From contig NZ_CP045721.1 of the NCBI RefSeq assembly GCF_009646115.1, forward strand, positions 465,304-529,303: a DNA stretch of 64,000 nt, read 5' to 3'. How positions within the stretch are numbered: the first letter of the stretch is position 1; each line of letters opens with the position of its first letter. Origin of the DNA: Pantoea eucalypti. GTDB lineage: Bacteria > Pseudomonadota > Gammaproteobacteria > Enterobacterales > Enterobacteriaceae. This document shows, piece after piece, positions 17,816 to 27,369 of this stretch. The notes under the pieces were generated by a model. That model did not search any database. It was not told where the DNA came from and saw nothing but the letters and a program-made list of their open reading frames with translations. Both the position numbers and the translations under genes were made by a program.

Positions 17816-18234
17816 TCACCTGGTCCTTGTTAATTCCGGTTGCTGACCAGTGTGCTGCGCAGGTGATTATTGGTAAAACATCATATTGTTTTATGCTTTA
17901 TTGAATTCGTCATAATGGGGAGGGATGAAAGGATAAATGAGGATAACGGCGCTGAAACAGGATTTGATAGCCAGATCTCACGGATAAAACGGCCTGTTAC
18001 CTGAAAAAAAGGCGATTGAAACCAGCGAGCCGGCAAAGTTATGCAGAAAATCGTCTTAAGTATGGAAAGCTGTTATGCGTTCTGCCGCGGCGCTGCCTTG
18101 ATAACAGACATCGGGAATACAACACACTGAAGTCCATTCTGTACTGGAGGAAGAAAGCGCAGAACGTCGGGCAATTAAATAAGCATACTGAGCTTTCAAT
18201 TGAGGAAAGATAAGTGACTAAAACATTATTTTAG
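17816..18234. other. Intergenic region between operon head and GntR gene
   Basis: This 419-base stretch should hold the promoter of the leftward monooxygenase/ABC operon. A 65-codon rightward frame inside it has no recognisable product. I see no clear regulator site. Confidence 0.5.
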
Positions 18235-18969
18235 TTAAGGTCGCTGCGAGTTTTGTTTCAGAGGAAAATACCGGGTATTGATAATCGCCACATTGACTTC
18301 ACAGGGAATGCCGTCGTCGAGATAGACCGTTTCATTAAGCTGAATGACCGCATCGCCTTCCGCTAAATTAAGTAACGTAAGTGATTGTGTATCCGCAAGA
18401 TTGACGGCTGTTAAATGCTGGTCTCTGAGCTGAACTTTTTTACCTGTCACCTCTTCAATATAGGCATATTTGGAGATTTCCAGCTTGCTGAATTCCATGC
18501 TGTTGAACAGGTTTACTGGCAGGTGGATATGTTCCAGTGCCACCGGAATATCGTCAAAACACATCAGACGTAAAATTTTATAAATCTGATCGCTGCTCTT
18601 GATACGCAGTGCCTGGGCCATGTCCGCTGAAGGAACCCTGACGATACTGACAGAGATGATTTTTCTGACACCTTTATGGCCATTTCTCTGAGCCTGATAA
18701 TCAAAAGGTGAAAGCACATGATATCGGTGAGCCTGGCTACTTATCTCCGCGGAACCCACAAAAATACCCGATCCTTTTACCCGATATATTCTCTGCTGTT
18801 CTACCAGAATACGTGTCGCCTCACGCACTGTTGCGCGTGTAATGCCGATATTTTTGGCAATTGATATTTCGGTATCCAGCTTTTCTCCGGGTTGAAGGCC
18901 ATCATCCTTAATTTTATTGAGGATGTAATTAACCACCTCTTTTTGCTTTTCAGTAATGCCATCAGCCAT
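18235..18969 (-). CDS. GntR-family transcription regulator with UTRA domain
   Basis: A 244-residue regulator. The N-terminal winged helix contains LDTEISIAKNIGITRATVREATRILVEQQ. The C-terminal ligand-binding UTRA-type domain includes KILRLMCFDDIPVALEHIHLPVNLF. Start 18969 (MADGITEK) is preferred because GGAAG precedes it and the earlier residues look non-coding. It is transcribed divergently from a three-gene PTS and most likely controls it in response to a phosphorylated sugar. The ligand is unknown. Confidence 0.88.
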   Translation of the reverse strand: MADGITEKQKEVVNYILNKIKDDGLQPGEKLDTEISIAKNIGITRATVREATRILVEQQRIYRVKGSGIFVGSAEISSQAHRYHVLSPFDYQAQRNGHKGVRKIISVSIVRVPSADMAQALRIKSSDQIYKILRLMCFDDIPVALEHIHLPVNLFNSMEFSKLEISKYAYIEEVTGKKVQLRDQHLTAVNLADTQSLTLLNLAEGDAVIQLNETVYLDDGIPCEVNVAIINTRYFPLKQNSQRP

Positions 18970-19413
18970 TGGCTTTCTTCCCATTTGCGTGAAGGACGGT
19001 CTCCCTCTAATCCGTGTCAGTACAGTTCTGCCTGACATTGCCGGATGAGTACCACTACGGCTCGCTGAATATGTGATCAACTTATCAAATTGGCACTGAT
19101 GTTAAGCCTGTTCAGCCAAATTTTAACTTTACATGTTGTGTCAGTACACGTCGAAGGACATTATCGAGATGACTAGACATCTTTAACATGTACAGATGTA
19201 CCGGTTAAAGTGAAATTTAATTTTATGTGCACGCTAAGAAACGCGTTATTTCTTAACGGCTTGATAAAACGTTCTTTTACGAATCGGACTGCCTTTATTT
19301 TCCCGCACAGTGAGTGGACGCAGGTTGCCTGCAGGTTCAGTCAAAAAGGGATGAAAGGCGTTTTAATAAAAAATGACTGTACATATTCAGGCATTTTCAG
19401 CAGGAGCAAGGCG
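18970..19413. other. Divergent control region of the GntR and PTS genes
   Basis: This 444-base region separates divergent genes. It contains an imperfect palindrome at 19182-19209 and a partial CRP-like sequence TGTGATCAACTTATCA (19072-19087) with only one good half. A longer in-frame extension of the IIA gene to 19210 exists but lacks PTS similarity. Confidence 0.5.
19182..19209. promoter_or_regulatory. Candidate operator between GntR and PTS genes
   Basis: Two 12-base arms (TTTAACATGTAC and GTACCGGTTAAA) are separated by 4 bases, with 10 of 12 positions symmetrical. It lies between a GntR gene and its presumed target. No experimental motif is known to me for this regulator. Confidence 0.4.
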
Positions 19414-19863
19414 ATGTCACACCTGGCTAAGTGGTTAAACAACGAGAAAATCCAGTACGTCGAAAGCGTTGCTGACTGGCAGGAAGCACTCGTCATTGCG
19501 GGGCGTCCTCTGCTCAGTGAGGGCGCAATCTCGCAGGATTACATTGATGCGATCATTCAGCAAAAAGAGGAGATCGGGCCCTTTTTCGTCATCGCTCCGC
19601 AGATTGCAATGCCTCACGCCCGTCCGGAACAGGGCGCGCACAAACTAGGGTTGTCGATTGTGCTGCTGGGCACAGCCGTGAAATTTGACTCAGAAGAGAA
19701 CGATCCGGTAAAGGCCATTTTTATGTTTGCCGCGCCGGACAGCAATAGCCATATCGAAATGATTTCTGAGCTTGCAGAAGTTCTGTCTGATGAAGCGATC
19801 ATGGCCCAACTCTTCAGGGTGACCAGTAAAGAAGCGCTGATAACGATTTTATCGGGCGTCTGA
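19414..19863 (+). CDS. PTS EIIA component, ascorbate (UlaC) type
   Basis: A 149-residue EIIA of the mannitol/fructose fold used by L-ascorbate-type systems. The phospho-accepting His68 sits in MPHARPEQGA. The start at 19414 is chosen because CAGGAG precedes it at proper spacing and MSHLAKWL starts the conserved domain. It accepts phosphate from HPr and passes it to the EIIB encoded 48 bases downstream. The first gene of a IIA-IIB-IIC operon. Confidence 0.88.
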   Translation: MSHLAKWLNNEKIQYVESVADWQEALVIAGRPLLSEGAISQDYIDAIIQQKEEIGPFFVIAPQIAMPHARPEQGAHKLGLSIVLLGTAVKFDSEENDPVKAIFMFAAPDSNSHIEMISELAEVLSDEAIMAQLFRVTSKEALITILSGV

Positions 19864-19911
19864 ATTGCCCGCTAAAACACGACATGTGATCAACAGTGAA
19901 TGAGGTGAGAT

Positions 19912-20184
19912 ATGAAAATTATGGCGGTTTGTGGTTCAGGTCTGGGCAGCAGCTTCATGATGGAAATGAACATTAAGAAGGTGCTTAAAACTATTGGTGT
20001 TGAAGCGGAAGTTGAACATTCTGATCTCGGCTCTGTTACGCCCGATGTGGCGGATGTTTTTGTGATGGCAAAAGATATTGCCTACAGCGCCAACCTTCCT
20101 GAACAGAAGGTTATCATCATTAACAACATTATTGACCTGAAAGAAGTGGAACAAAAAATACGCGAGTATTTTGAGAAAAACTGA
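19912..20184 (+). CDS. PTS EIIB component, ascorbate (UlaB) type
   Basis: A 90-residue EIIB. The phosphocysteine is Cys7 in MKIMAVCGSGLGSSFMMEMN, followed by a short Rossmann-like domain. A GAGGTGAGAT sequence precedes the ATG. It would transfer phosphate to the sugar bound in the membrane EIIC component. Size and motif fit UlaB/SgaB. Confidence 0.9.
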   Translation: MKIMAVCGSGLGSSFMMEMNIKKVLKTIGVEAEVEHSDLGSVTPDVADVFVMAKDIAYSANLPEQKVIIINNIIDLKEVEQKIREYFEKN

Positions 20185-20223
20185 CGCTAATAATTAGATA
20201 AACACCTTACCCTCGAGGTTAAT

Positions 20224-21597
20224 ATGTTTACTCAAAATCTTTTGCAGTTCGTCGTCGACGTGCTGAAAGTGCCCTCAATATTAGTCGGACTGGTGGCATG
20301 TTTCGGACTGATTGCGCAGAAGAAGCCGTTTCCTGACGTTATTAAGGGCACGGTTAAAACCATTCTGGGCTTCCTGGTGCTGGCAGGCGGAGCGACCGTT
20401 CTGGTTGGTTCCCTGACACCACTTGGCGACATTTTTAAACATGCATTTGATGTTCAGGGCATCATTCCTAATAACGAAGCAATGGTCTCTATCGCACTGG
20501 CAAAATATGGTGCGCCAACCACGATGATCATGGCCTTCGGTATGGTCGCTAACATCGTTGTTGCCCGATTTACCCGACTTAAATATATCTACCTTTCCGG
20601 CCATGTGACGTTCTATATGGCCTGTATGATCGCGATTATTTTATCAGTTGCCGGTTTTGAAGGTGTGCAGCTTATTTACACCGGCTCACTGCTTCTGGGT
20701 ATTCTGATGGCCACCTTCCCGGCAATTGCACAGCCTTATATGCGTAAGATCATCGGGGGCGACCATGTCGCGCTGGCGCATACCGGGAGCATTGGCTATG
20801 TCTTATCTGGCTGGATCGGCTCTTTAGTGGGTAAAGGTTCTAAATCCACCGAAGAGATGAACATGCCAAAAAACCTCAGTTTTTTGCGCGACAGCACGAT
20901 CTCCATCTCGCTAACGATGATGATTATTTACTTAATCCTGTCGGTGTCAGCAGGTAAAGAGTATGTAGAGGCCAACTTCAGTCATGGTCAGAACTACCTG
21001 GTTTACTCGTTTATTCAGGCCATAACTTTTGCGGCGGGCGTCTTTATTATTCTGCAGGGTGTGCGCTTAATCCTGGCTGAGATCGTTCCGGCCTTTACCG
21101 GCTTTTCAGAAAAACTGGTACCGGAGGCAAGACCCGCGCTGGATTGCCCGATTGTTTTCCCTTATGCCCCGAATGCGGTGCTGGTCGGCTTTATCTCCAG
21201 CTTTGTTGGTGGCCTGGTTGGGCTGTTTGTCCTCGGTCAACTGCATTGGGTATTAATTCTGCCGGGTGTTGTGCCCCACTTCTTCTGTGGCGCTACGGCG
21301 GGCGTATTTGGTAATGCCACCGGTGGCAAACGCGGGGCGATTTGCGGTGCCTTTGCACATGGCCTGCTGATTACCTTCCTGCCTGTCGCCCTGCTACCGG
21401 TGCTGGGACAGATTGGCCTGACCAATACGACCTTCTCGGATACCGACTTCGGCGTGACCGGCATTCTGCTTGGCAATATGGCTCACTTTATGGACAAGGG
21501 AACCATCACCATGATCATCACCGGTATTTTTGGCTTGTTAGTGATTTATAACTTCATGGCCAAAAAGAAGGCACCTGCTGAAACGAATGCAGGGTAA
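20224..21597 (+). CDS. PTS EIIC component, ascorbate (UlaA/SgaT) type
   Basis: A 457-residue polytopic membrane permease of the SgaT/UlaA family, with about ten hydrophobic spans. Features include GAPTTMIMAFGMVANIVVARFTR and GHVTFYMACM early, and CPIVFPYAPNAVLVGFISSF later. It forms the translocation channel of the PTS. No UlaD/E/F, lactonase or other catabolic gene lies next to it, so the sugar need not be ascorbate. A hairpin just after the stop probably ends the operon. Confidence 0.9.
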   Translation: MFTQNLLQFVVDVLKVPSILVGLVACFGLIAQKKPFPDVIKGTVKTILGFLVLAGGATVLVGSLTPLGDIFKHAFDVQGIIPNNEAMVSIALAKYGAPTTMIMAFGMVANIVVARFTRLKYIYLSGHVTFYMACMIAIILSVAGFEGVQLIYTGSLLLGILMATFPAIAQPYMRKIIGGDHVALAHTGSIGYVLSGWIGSLVGKGSKSTEEMNMPKNLSFLRDSTISISLTMMIIYLILSVSAGKEYVEANFSHGQNYLVYSFIQAITFAAGVFIILQGVRLILAEIVPAFTGFSEKLVPEARPALDCPIVFPYAPNAVLVGFISSFVGGLVGLFVLGQLHWVLILPGVVPHFFCGATAGVFGNATGGKRGAICGAFAHGLLITFLPVALLPVLGQIGLTNTTFSDTDFGVTGILLGNMAHFMDKGTITMIITGIFGLLVIYNFMAKKKAPAETNAG

Positions 21598-21614
21598 AAA
21601 GAAAGTGTACTAAA

Positions 21615-21641
21615 CCAGAAAGGGTGATTAGCCCTTTCTGG
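21615..21641 (+). terminator. Hairpin ending the PTS operon
   Basis: The perfect 10-bp stem CCAGAAAGGG/CCCTTTCTGG has a 7-base loop and starts 17 bases after the EIIC stop. There is no strong T-run, so termination is likely but not certain. Confidence 0.5.
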
Positions 21642-21828
21642 GTGTGTGCTTCATCGGCTCTTCATTCCCCTCCTGGTTCTTATCAGAATCCCCCTCACCT
21701 GTGCCGACAATAGCCGTTATTTACGCTCGTTACGCTCATCCCTGACCTGAAACGCCTCATCGTGACACAGATTCACTGACATTCTCTGGCACTAATCACG
21801 CTAAAAAAGGACTATTCCGAACACAAAA

Positions 21829-21844
21829 TGTGATCTATGTCACA
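21829..21844 (+). promoter_or_regulatory. CRP-cAMP binding site upstream of dfoJ
   Basis: The 16 bases TGTGATCTATGTCACA match the CRP rule TGTGA-N6-TCACA exactly and have A-rich left flank. About 30 bases downstream lie -10-like sequences (TAGATA, TAAAAT), which suits class II activation. Confidence 0.65.
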
Positions 21845-21897
21845 CTTACAACATTAGTCCGGCTAATAGATAAAATTTAACAATAAAACAATTGAAT

Positions 21898-21916
21898 GAT
21901 AATGATTAACATTTAC
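21898..21916 (+). promoter_or_regulatory. Fur box of the dfo operon
   Basis: GATAATGATTAACATTTAC matches 15 of 19 bases of the Fur consensus GATAATGATAATCATTATC. It lies 215 bases before dfoJ and just after the likely -10 region, as expected for iron repression of siderophore synthesis. Confidence 0.75.
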
Positions 21917-22130
21917 ACTCTCATCCGCATATAACAAAGCGTTAAACGCTGCGAAATCCACAAATAATATGCGGTATTTATTTTTTTAAGGTTAAAACCC
22001 TGGCGTCTTTGGTTGTCAGGATTATTATCTGGTTAGTCAGATTTATGTTTACTGGAGTTGTTGAGCGCACATCCAACGCTGCTGGCTTAATGCCGGCAGG
22101 GTCACTGGTATTAACGCACAGGAACTGAAC

Positions 22131-23693
22131 ATGCTTTTACGCTCATCCACACAGGCGGCTCTGGATCTCGCGCCAGCCTCCAACGCCAGCGGTGCCGAAA
22201 CGGCCATTTTTAACGATCAGCAACTGGCGGCCTGGTCGCAGCAGACTCAGGAAGTGCTAACGCTGATGACGCGCACCGTTACCGGCGTAGAGAAGCCCTT
22301 CAGCGGCATTCTTCCCCACGAACTGGCGGCGGAGTTCAGCGAGGTCGATCTCGATCACCCACTCGGCAACAACGAGGATGCACTGACCGAGCTGAGCCAG
22401 CTCTATCTTCGTGACGCCGTCTGGTTTCACCATCCTAAATACCTGGCGCACCTGAACTGCCCGGTGGTGCTGCCCTCGCTGATGGCAGAGCAGATTATGG
22501 CGGCAGTCAACAGCTCGGTCGATACCTGGGATCAGAGCGCAGGTGGCACCCTGATTGAGCAGAAGGTGATCGACTGGACGCTTGGCCGTATTGGTCTGCC
22601 AGCCGGTTCGGATGGGATCTTCACCAGCGGCGGTACCCAATCCAACCTGATGGCAATGCTGCTGGCGCGTGACAGCTGGTGTGCCGCACATCATCCGGGA
22701 CATTTGATTAAGCATCGTGGCCTGCCTGAAACTGCCTCGAAATGGCGGGTGTTTACCTCGAAACTCAGTCACTTCAGCATTCAGAAATCGATGGCGATTC
22801 TGGGACTGGGCTATGACGCGGTTATCGCCGTCGATCACGATGACCATTACCGCATGGACGCGGGATGTCTGGCACAGGAGATCGCGCGTTGCCGCAGTGA
22901 AGGGCTGATCCCGATTGCGGTGGTCGCCACCAGCGGCACCACAGACTTTGGCAGCATCGATCCACTGCCGGAAATCGCCCGTCTCTGTGACGATTACGGT
23001 TTATGGATGCACGTTGACGCCGCGTATGGCTGTGGCCTGCTGGTCTCTGAAAATCATCGTTCCCGCCTGAATGGCATTGAGCGCGCGGACTCCGTGACCG
23101 TTGATTATCACAAATCGTTCTTCCAGACCGTCAGCTGTGGCGCCTTCTTTGTGCGGGACAGCCAGAATCTGAAGCATGTCACGCACCATGCGGACTACCT
23201 CAATCCGCTCAGCGCCCAGCAGGAAGGCACGCCGAATCTGGTCAACAAAAGCATTCAGACCACCCGCCGTTTTGATGCGCTGAAAATGTGGCTGACACTG
23301 CGCGTCATGGGCCCGGCGGCGCTGGGTGATGCCTTCGATACCCTGATCGATCTGACACAGGCTGCGCACCAGCTATTAACGGCGCATCCGGCCATTGAAG
23401 TGCTGCACGCGCCTGAGCTGACTACCCAGATTTTCCGCTACATTCCCGGCAAACATGCCAGTGACGCGCAGATCGACGAGATCAACGCCGCCATCCGTAA
23501 AGCGCTATTCCGTTCCGGTAATGCGGTGATTGCCGGAACCAAAGTGGATGGACGTCAGTATCTGAAATTCACCCTGTTAAATCCCACTACCACCATTGCC
23601 GACCTCGAAGATGTGTTGAGCCTGATTGCGCATTACGGCCGCGAACAGGTTCGTGCCTCTGCGCTGAGCGCGGCTAATCAGGGAGCGATCTGA
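22131..23693 (+). CDS. dfoJ: DfoJ, PLP-dependent lysine decarboxylase for desferrioxamine
   Basis: A 520-residue group II PLP-dependent decarboxylase. The cofactor lysine is Lys328 in VDYHKSFFQ; upstream are TSGGTQSNLMAML and HVDAAYGCG. In Pantoea and Erwinia the DfoJ protein makes cadaverine from lysine as the first step to desferrioxamine E. The context (hydroxylase, acyltransferase/synthetase and exporter following directly) makes this role clear. It begins after CAGGAACTGAAC. It is the first gene of the iron-repressed operon; dfoA starts 1 base after its stop. Confidence 0.94.
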   Translation: MLLRSSTQAALDLAPASNASGAETAIFNDQQLAAWSQQTQEVLTLMTRTVTGVEKPFSGILPHELAAEFSEVDLDHPLGNNEDALTELSQLYLRDAVWFHHPKYLAHLNCPVVLPSLMAEQIMAAVNSSVDTWDQSAGGTLIEQKVIDWTLGRIGLPAGSDGIFTSGGTQSNLMAMLLARDSWCAAHHPGHLIKHRGLPETASKWRVFTSKLSHFSIQKSMAILGLGYDAVIAVDHDDHYRMDAGCLAQEIARCRSEGLIPIAVVATSGTTDFGSIDPLPEIARLCDDYGLWMHVDAAYGCGLLVSENHRSRLNGIERADSVTVDYHKSFFQTVSCGAFFVRDSQNLKHVTHHADYLNPLSAQQEGTPNLVNKSIQTTRRFDALKMWLTLRVMGPAALGDAFDTLIDLTQAAHQLLTAHPAIEVLHAPELTTQIFRYIPGKHASDAQIDEINAAIRKALFRSGNAVIAGTKVDGRQYLKFTLLNPTTTIADLEDVLSLIAHYGREQVRASALSAANQGAI

Positions 23694-23694
23694 A

Positions 23695-24987
23695 ATGAAT
23701 AATCCTGTTTACGATTTTATTGGCATCGGCATTGGCCCTTTCAACCTGAGCCTGGCCTGTCTGAGTGAGCCGGTTGAGGGATTAAACGGTATTTTCCTGG
23801 ATGAGAATCCCGGCTTTGACTGGCACACCGGCATGATGCTGGAAAACGCCCATCTGCAGACGCCGTTTATGGCCGACCTGGTGACACTTGCCGATCCGAC
23901 CAGCCCGTACAGCCTGCTTAACTACATGAAGGAGAAAGGAAAACTATACTCTTTTTATATCCGTGAAGACTTCTTCCTGATGCGCAAAGAGTATAACCAG
24001 TACTGTCAGTGGGCCAGCTCGCGTCTGTCTAATCTGCGCTGGAACAGCCATGTGGAGTATGTCAGCTACGATGAAGCGGCCGGCATTTATCACCTCCAGG
24101 TGACCGACACCCGAAGCGGAGAGAAACAGCGCTATCAGGCGCGTCATCTGGTGCTCGGCACCGGGCCAAAAGCCTGGATGCCGGCGTGCAGCCAGCCGCA
24201 CCGCCAGCGCCTGACCCACTCCAGCCATTATCTCGCCAATAAAGCGGAGTTGCAGCAGAAGCGTTCAATTACCGTGCTGGGTAGCGGCCAGAGCGCAGCG
24301 GAAATCTACTACGATCTGCTGACCGATATCGACCGCTTTGGCTATCAGCTCAACTGGATCACCCGCGCGCCGCGCTTCTATCCGCTGGAGTACACCAAGC
24401 TGACGCTGGAGATGACCTCGCCGGAGTGGGTGGACTATTTCCACGCCCTGCCCGCCAGCACACGTGACGAGCTGAATGCCCGTCACAAGAATCTCTACAA
24501 GGGAATTAACAGCAGCTTAATCAATGACATTTACGACCTGATGTATGTGAAGCAGCTCGACGGCGATCTCAACGTCAATCTCTTTACTCACTCGGCGCTG
24601 ACCGCGATGCGCTGGCTGCCACAGGGCGAATTCGAACTGACGCTGCATCAGGAAGAGCAGGATTGCACCTTCACCCGTCGCACCGAAGGACTGGTGATGG
24701 CGACCGGTTATCACTACCAGCCACCGATGTTTTTAGAGGGTATCCACGCCCGCCTGCGCTGGGATGACAAAGGCCGCTATGACGTTCAGCGCAACTACAG
24801 CATCGATCATCACAATCAGATCTTCGTGCAGAACGCCGAACTGCATACCCACGGTTTTGTCACGCCGGATCTCGGCATGGCCTGCTACCGCAACTCAGTC
24901 CTGCTGCGTGAACTGACCGGACGCGAGGTGTATCCCATCGAGCGTCAGATCGCCTTCCAGACTTTCCCGGCTAAATCGGAGCACTGA
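23695..24987 (+). CDS. dfoA: DfoA, cadaverine/lysine N-hydroxylase
   Basis: A 430-residue FAD- and NADPH-dependent N-hydroxylase of the IucD/AlcA type. The FAD-binding motif is IGIGPFNLSLACL near residue 10, and the NADPH-binding motif VLGSGQSAAEIY is near residue 200. The C-terminal region NAELHTHGFVTPDLGMACYRNS is typical of siderophore N-monooxygenases. It is predicted to hydroxylate cadaverine to N-hydroxycadaverine. It sits between dfoJ and dfoC with one-base gaps, so the three are co-translated. Confidence 0.95.
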   Translation: MNNPVYDFIGIGIGPFNLSLACLSEPVEGLNGIFLDENPGFDWHTGMMLENAHLQTPFMADLVTLADPTSPYSLLNYMKEKGKLYSFYIREDFFLMRKEYNQYCQWASSRLSNLRWNSHVEYVSYDEAAGIYHLQVTDTRSGEKQRYQARHLVLGTGPKAWMPACSQPHRQRLTHSSHYLANKAELQQKRSITVLGSGQSAAEIYYDLLTDIDRFGYQLNWITRAPRFYPLEYTKLTLEMTSPEWVDYFHALPASTRDELNARHKNLYKGINSSLINDIYDLMYVKQLDGDLNVNLFTHSALTAMRWLPQGEFELTLHQEEQDCTFTRRTEGLVMATGYHYQPPMFLEGIHARLRWDDKGRYDVQRNYSIDHHNQIFVQNAELHTHGFVTPDLGMACYRNSVLLRELTGREVYPIERQIAFQTFPAKSEH

Positions 24988-24988
24988 G

Positions 24989-27343
24989 ATGAGTTCACCA
25001 ATACTGTTCAGGGCCGATCGTCCCGCAGGCCAGTTTACCCTGAGACCGATCCTTGAGCGCGATGCGTCACTCATCCACAGCTGGGTCACCCGTGATTACG
25101 CGCGCTTCTGGGGCATGCAGCAGCAGAGTCTGGAACAGGTCGCGGCGTTTTATCAGACGCTGACCGCATCCAATCCTCATGCCGCGCTGATTGGCTGCTG
25201 CAATGACAAGCCCATCTGCCTGATTGAGTGTTATCGCGCCCGCGACGACGAGGTCGGCACGTTTTATCCGGCCGCGCCTGATGATTACGGCATGCACATT
25301 CTGATTGCCCCGGCCAGCCAGCCAATCAAAGCCTTTAGCTGGCAGGTCTTCACGCTGGTGATGGACTACATGTTCAGCCGCCCCGAGGTAAACCGTGTCG
25401 TGGTAGAGCCGGACGTACGCAATGAAAAAATCCACGTGCTGAATAAACGCGCCGGATTCCGCTATCAGCACACCATCGACATGGGCCATAAAACCGCCTG
25501 GCTGGCCTTTTGCCAGCGGGACGATTATCAACACGCGTTACTGCAGGAGTCGCAGACCATGAATACCTCCGCTTCACTGACCGACGGCACACATCTGACG
25601 GGCGACAACTGGACACAGGCCAACCGCATGCTGATCCGCAAAGCGATTGCCGAGTTCACGCATGAAAAAATCATCACGCCGCAGGCATCGCAGGATGGCA
25701 GCTATCAACTGGCGGTGCCGGGCGGTGAAGCAACGTACCATTTCCAGGCGGCGCGGCTGGCGCTGGATCACTGGGAAATCGACGCGAAGTCACTACGCAA
25801 GCAGGAGAACGGTCGCGATCTGCCGCTGGATGCGCTGAAGTTTATTGTGGAATTCAATGGCGAGATTGGCATTCCGCAGGCGTTGCTGGCGACCTATATG
25901 GAGGAGATCAGCAGCACACTGTGCAGCAGCGTGTATAAACTTCAGAAGAATAATCCCGACAGCCAGGCGCTGGTCTCAGCCGATTTCCAGACCGTGGAAG
26001 CGGCAATGACCGAAGGCCATCCCTGCTTCGTCGCTAACAACGGACGTATCGGTTTCGATGCGCAGGATTATCTGGCCTATGCGCCGGAAGCCGCCGCGCC
26101 CGTACACCTTATCTGGGTCGCTGTTCACCGCCGCAATGCCCATTTCTCCAGCCTTAGCGGGCTGAGTTATGAACAGTTGATGCGTGATGAGCTGGGCGAC
26201 ACCACCCTGGAACACTTCAATACGCAGCTGGTGAATAAAGGGCGGGCGGTTGAGGACTATATCCTGATGCCTGTGCATCCGTGGCAGTGGCAGAACAAAC
26301 TGCTGACCGTGTTTGCGGCGGACATCGCTAATCACGATATTGTTTATCTTGGCAGCGGCGACGATGCTTATCAGGCGCAGCAGTCCATCCGCACCTTCTT
26401 TAATCGCAGCCAGCCTTCTAAGCGTTATGTGAAAACCGCACTGTCGGTGCTGAACATGGGCTTTATGCGCGGTCTGTCACCCTACTATATGGCGACAACG
26501 CCTGCTATTAACGGCTGGCTGGAACAGCTGGTGGCGGGGGATGCGTGGCTTCAACGCTGTGATTTCCGTATCCTGCGCGAAGTCGCTTCCGTCGGCTATC
26601 ACAACCGCTATTACGAGCAGGCGATCAAAGGCGATTCCGCCTACAAAAAGATGTTTGCAGCGCTGTGGCGGGATAATCCCGCGGCCAGCCTGCAACCTGG
26701 CCAGCGTCTGATGACCATGGCCTCATTCCTGCACGTTGATCACCATCAGCAGGCTCTGCTGCCTGCACTGATTGCCGACTCCGGTTTGCCGGCGAAGCAG
26801 TGGATTGATCGCTATCTCACCTGCTACCTCAGCCCGCTGCTGCACTGCTTCTATCAGCATGACCTGGTGTTTATGCCGCATGGTGAAAACCTGATCATGC
26901 TGCTGGAGAACAACGTGCCAGTCAGTGCTTACATGAAGGATATCGGCGAAGAGATTGCCGTGATGAACCCGGATGCCGTGCTGCCGGAGGGTGTTCAGCG
27001 CCTGGCGGTGGATGTGCCGGAGAACCTCAAATTACTGTCGATCTTTACCGATGTATTTGACTGCATCTTCCGCTTTATCAGCGCGATTCTGCATCAGTCA
27101 GGAACGCTGCCGGAAGAGGATTTCTGGCAGACGGTGGCGCAATGCGTGAAGGATTATCAGCAGGCGCACCCCGAGCATGCCACTAAGTTCGCCCGTTATG
27201 ACATGTTTGCGCCGGAGTTTACCCGCTCCTGTCTGAACCGCCTGCAACTGGCGAATAATCAGCAGATGATCAACCTTGCCGATCCCGCCGAGAATCTGAA
27301 GTTCGCGGGTACGCTGGTCAACCCGATTGCCCGCTGGCGCTAA
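24989..27343 (+). CDS. dfoC: DfoC, fused acyltransferase and NIS siderophore synthetase
   Basis: A 784-residue two-domain protein. Residues 1 to about 185 are a GNAT-type acyltransferase (AlcB-like), with RPILERDASLIHSWV and FSRPEVNRVVVEPDVRNEKIHVLNKRAGF. Residues from about 200 form the IucA/IucC synthetase, including MPVHPWQWQNKL and HGENLIMLLENN. The first half would succinylate N-hydroxycadaverine and the second would join three units into desferrioxamine. This fused arrangement is the form known in Erwinia and Pantoea; other genera encode two proteins. A terminator follows at 27370, before dfoS. Confidence 0.95.
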   Translation: MSSPILFRADRPAGQFTLRPILERDASLIHSWVTRDYARFWGMQQQSLEQVAAFYQTLTASNPHAALIGCCNDKPICLIECYRARDDEVGTFYPAAPDDYGMHILIAPASQPIKAFSWQVFTLVMDYMFSRPEVNRVVVEPDVRNEKIHVLNKRAGFRYQHTIDMGHKTAWLAFCQRDDYQHALLQESQTMNTSASLTDGTHLTGDNWTQANRMLIRKAIAEFTHEKIITPQASQDGSYQLAVPGGEATYHFQAARLALDHWEIDAKSLRKQENGRDLPLDALKFIVEFNGEIGIPQALLATYMEEISSTLCSSVYKLQKNNPDSQALVSADFQTVEAAMTEGHPCFVANNGRIGFDAQDYLAYAPEAAAPVHLIWVAVHRRNAHFSSLSGLSYEQLMRDELGDTTLEHFNTQLVNKGRAVEDYILMPVHPWQWQNKLLTVFAADIANHDIVYLGSGDDAYQAQQSIRTFFNRSQPSKRYVKTALSVLNMGFMRGLSPYYMATTPAINGWLEQLVAGDAWLQRCDFRILREVASVGYHNRYYEQAIKGDSAYKKMFAALWRDNPAASLQPGQRLMTMASFLHVDHHQQALLPALIADSGLPAKQWIDRYLTCYLSPLLHCFYQHDLVFMPHGENLIMLLENNVPVSAYMKDIGEEIAVMNPDAVLPEGVQRLAVDVPENLKLLSIFTDVFDCIFRFISAILHQSGTLPEEDFWQTVAQCVKDYQQAHPEHATKFARYDMFAPEFTRSCLNRLQLANNQQMINLADPAENLKFAGTLVNPIARWR

Positions 27344-27369
27344 GCGTTACACTGTCACTCTGATTTAAT

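Larger units (their letters stand above)
21598..22130. other. Intergenic region upstream of dfoJ
   Basis: This 533-base AT-rich region holds the PTS operon hairpin, a CRP-like site, a Fur-box-like site and a long leader of about 210 bases before dfoJ. No gene is seen in it. Confidence 0.6.

Noticed and set aside
18016..18213. 65-codon frame in the gap upstream of the GntR gene
   Set aside because: No RBS, no recognisable product; composition resembles non-coding sequence.
19210..19413. N-terminal extension of the EIIA gene
   Set aside because: The 68 extra codons are unlike PTS proteins, and a correctly spaced CAGGAG precedes the internal ATG at 19414.
22257..22847. 196-codon leftward frame inside dfoJ
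   Set aside because: It lies opposite the conserved decarboxylase and shows no domain.
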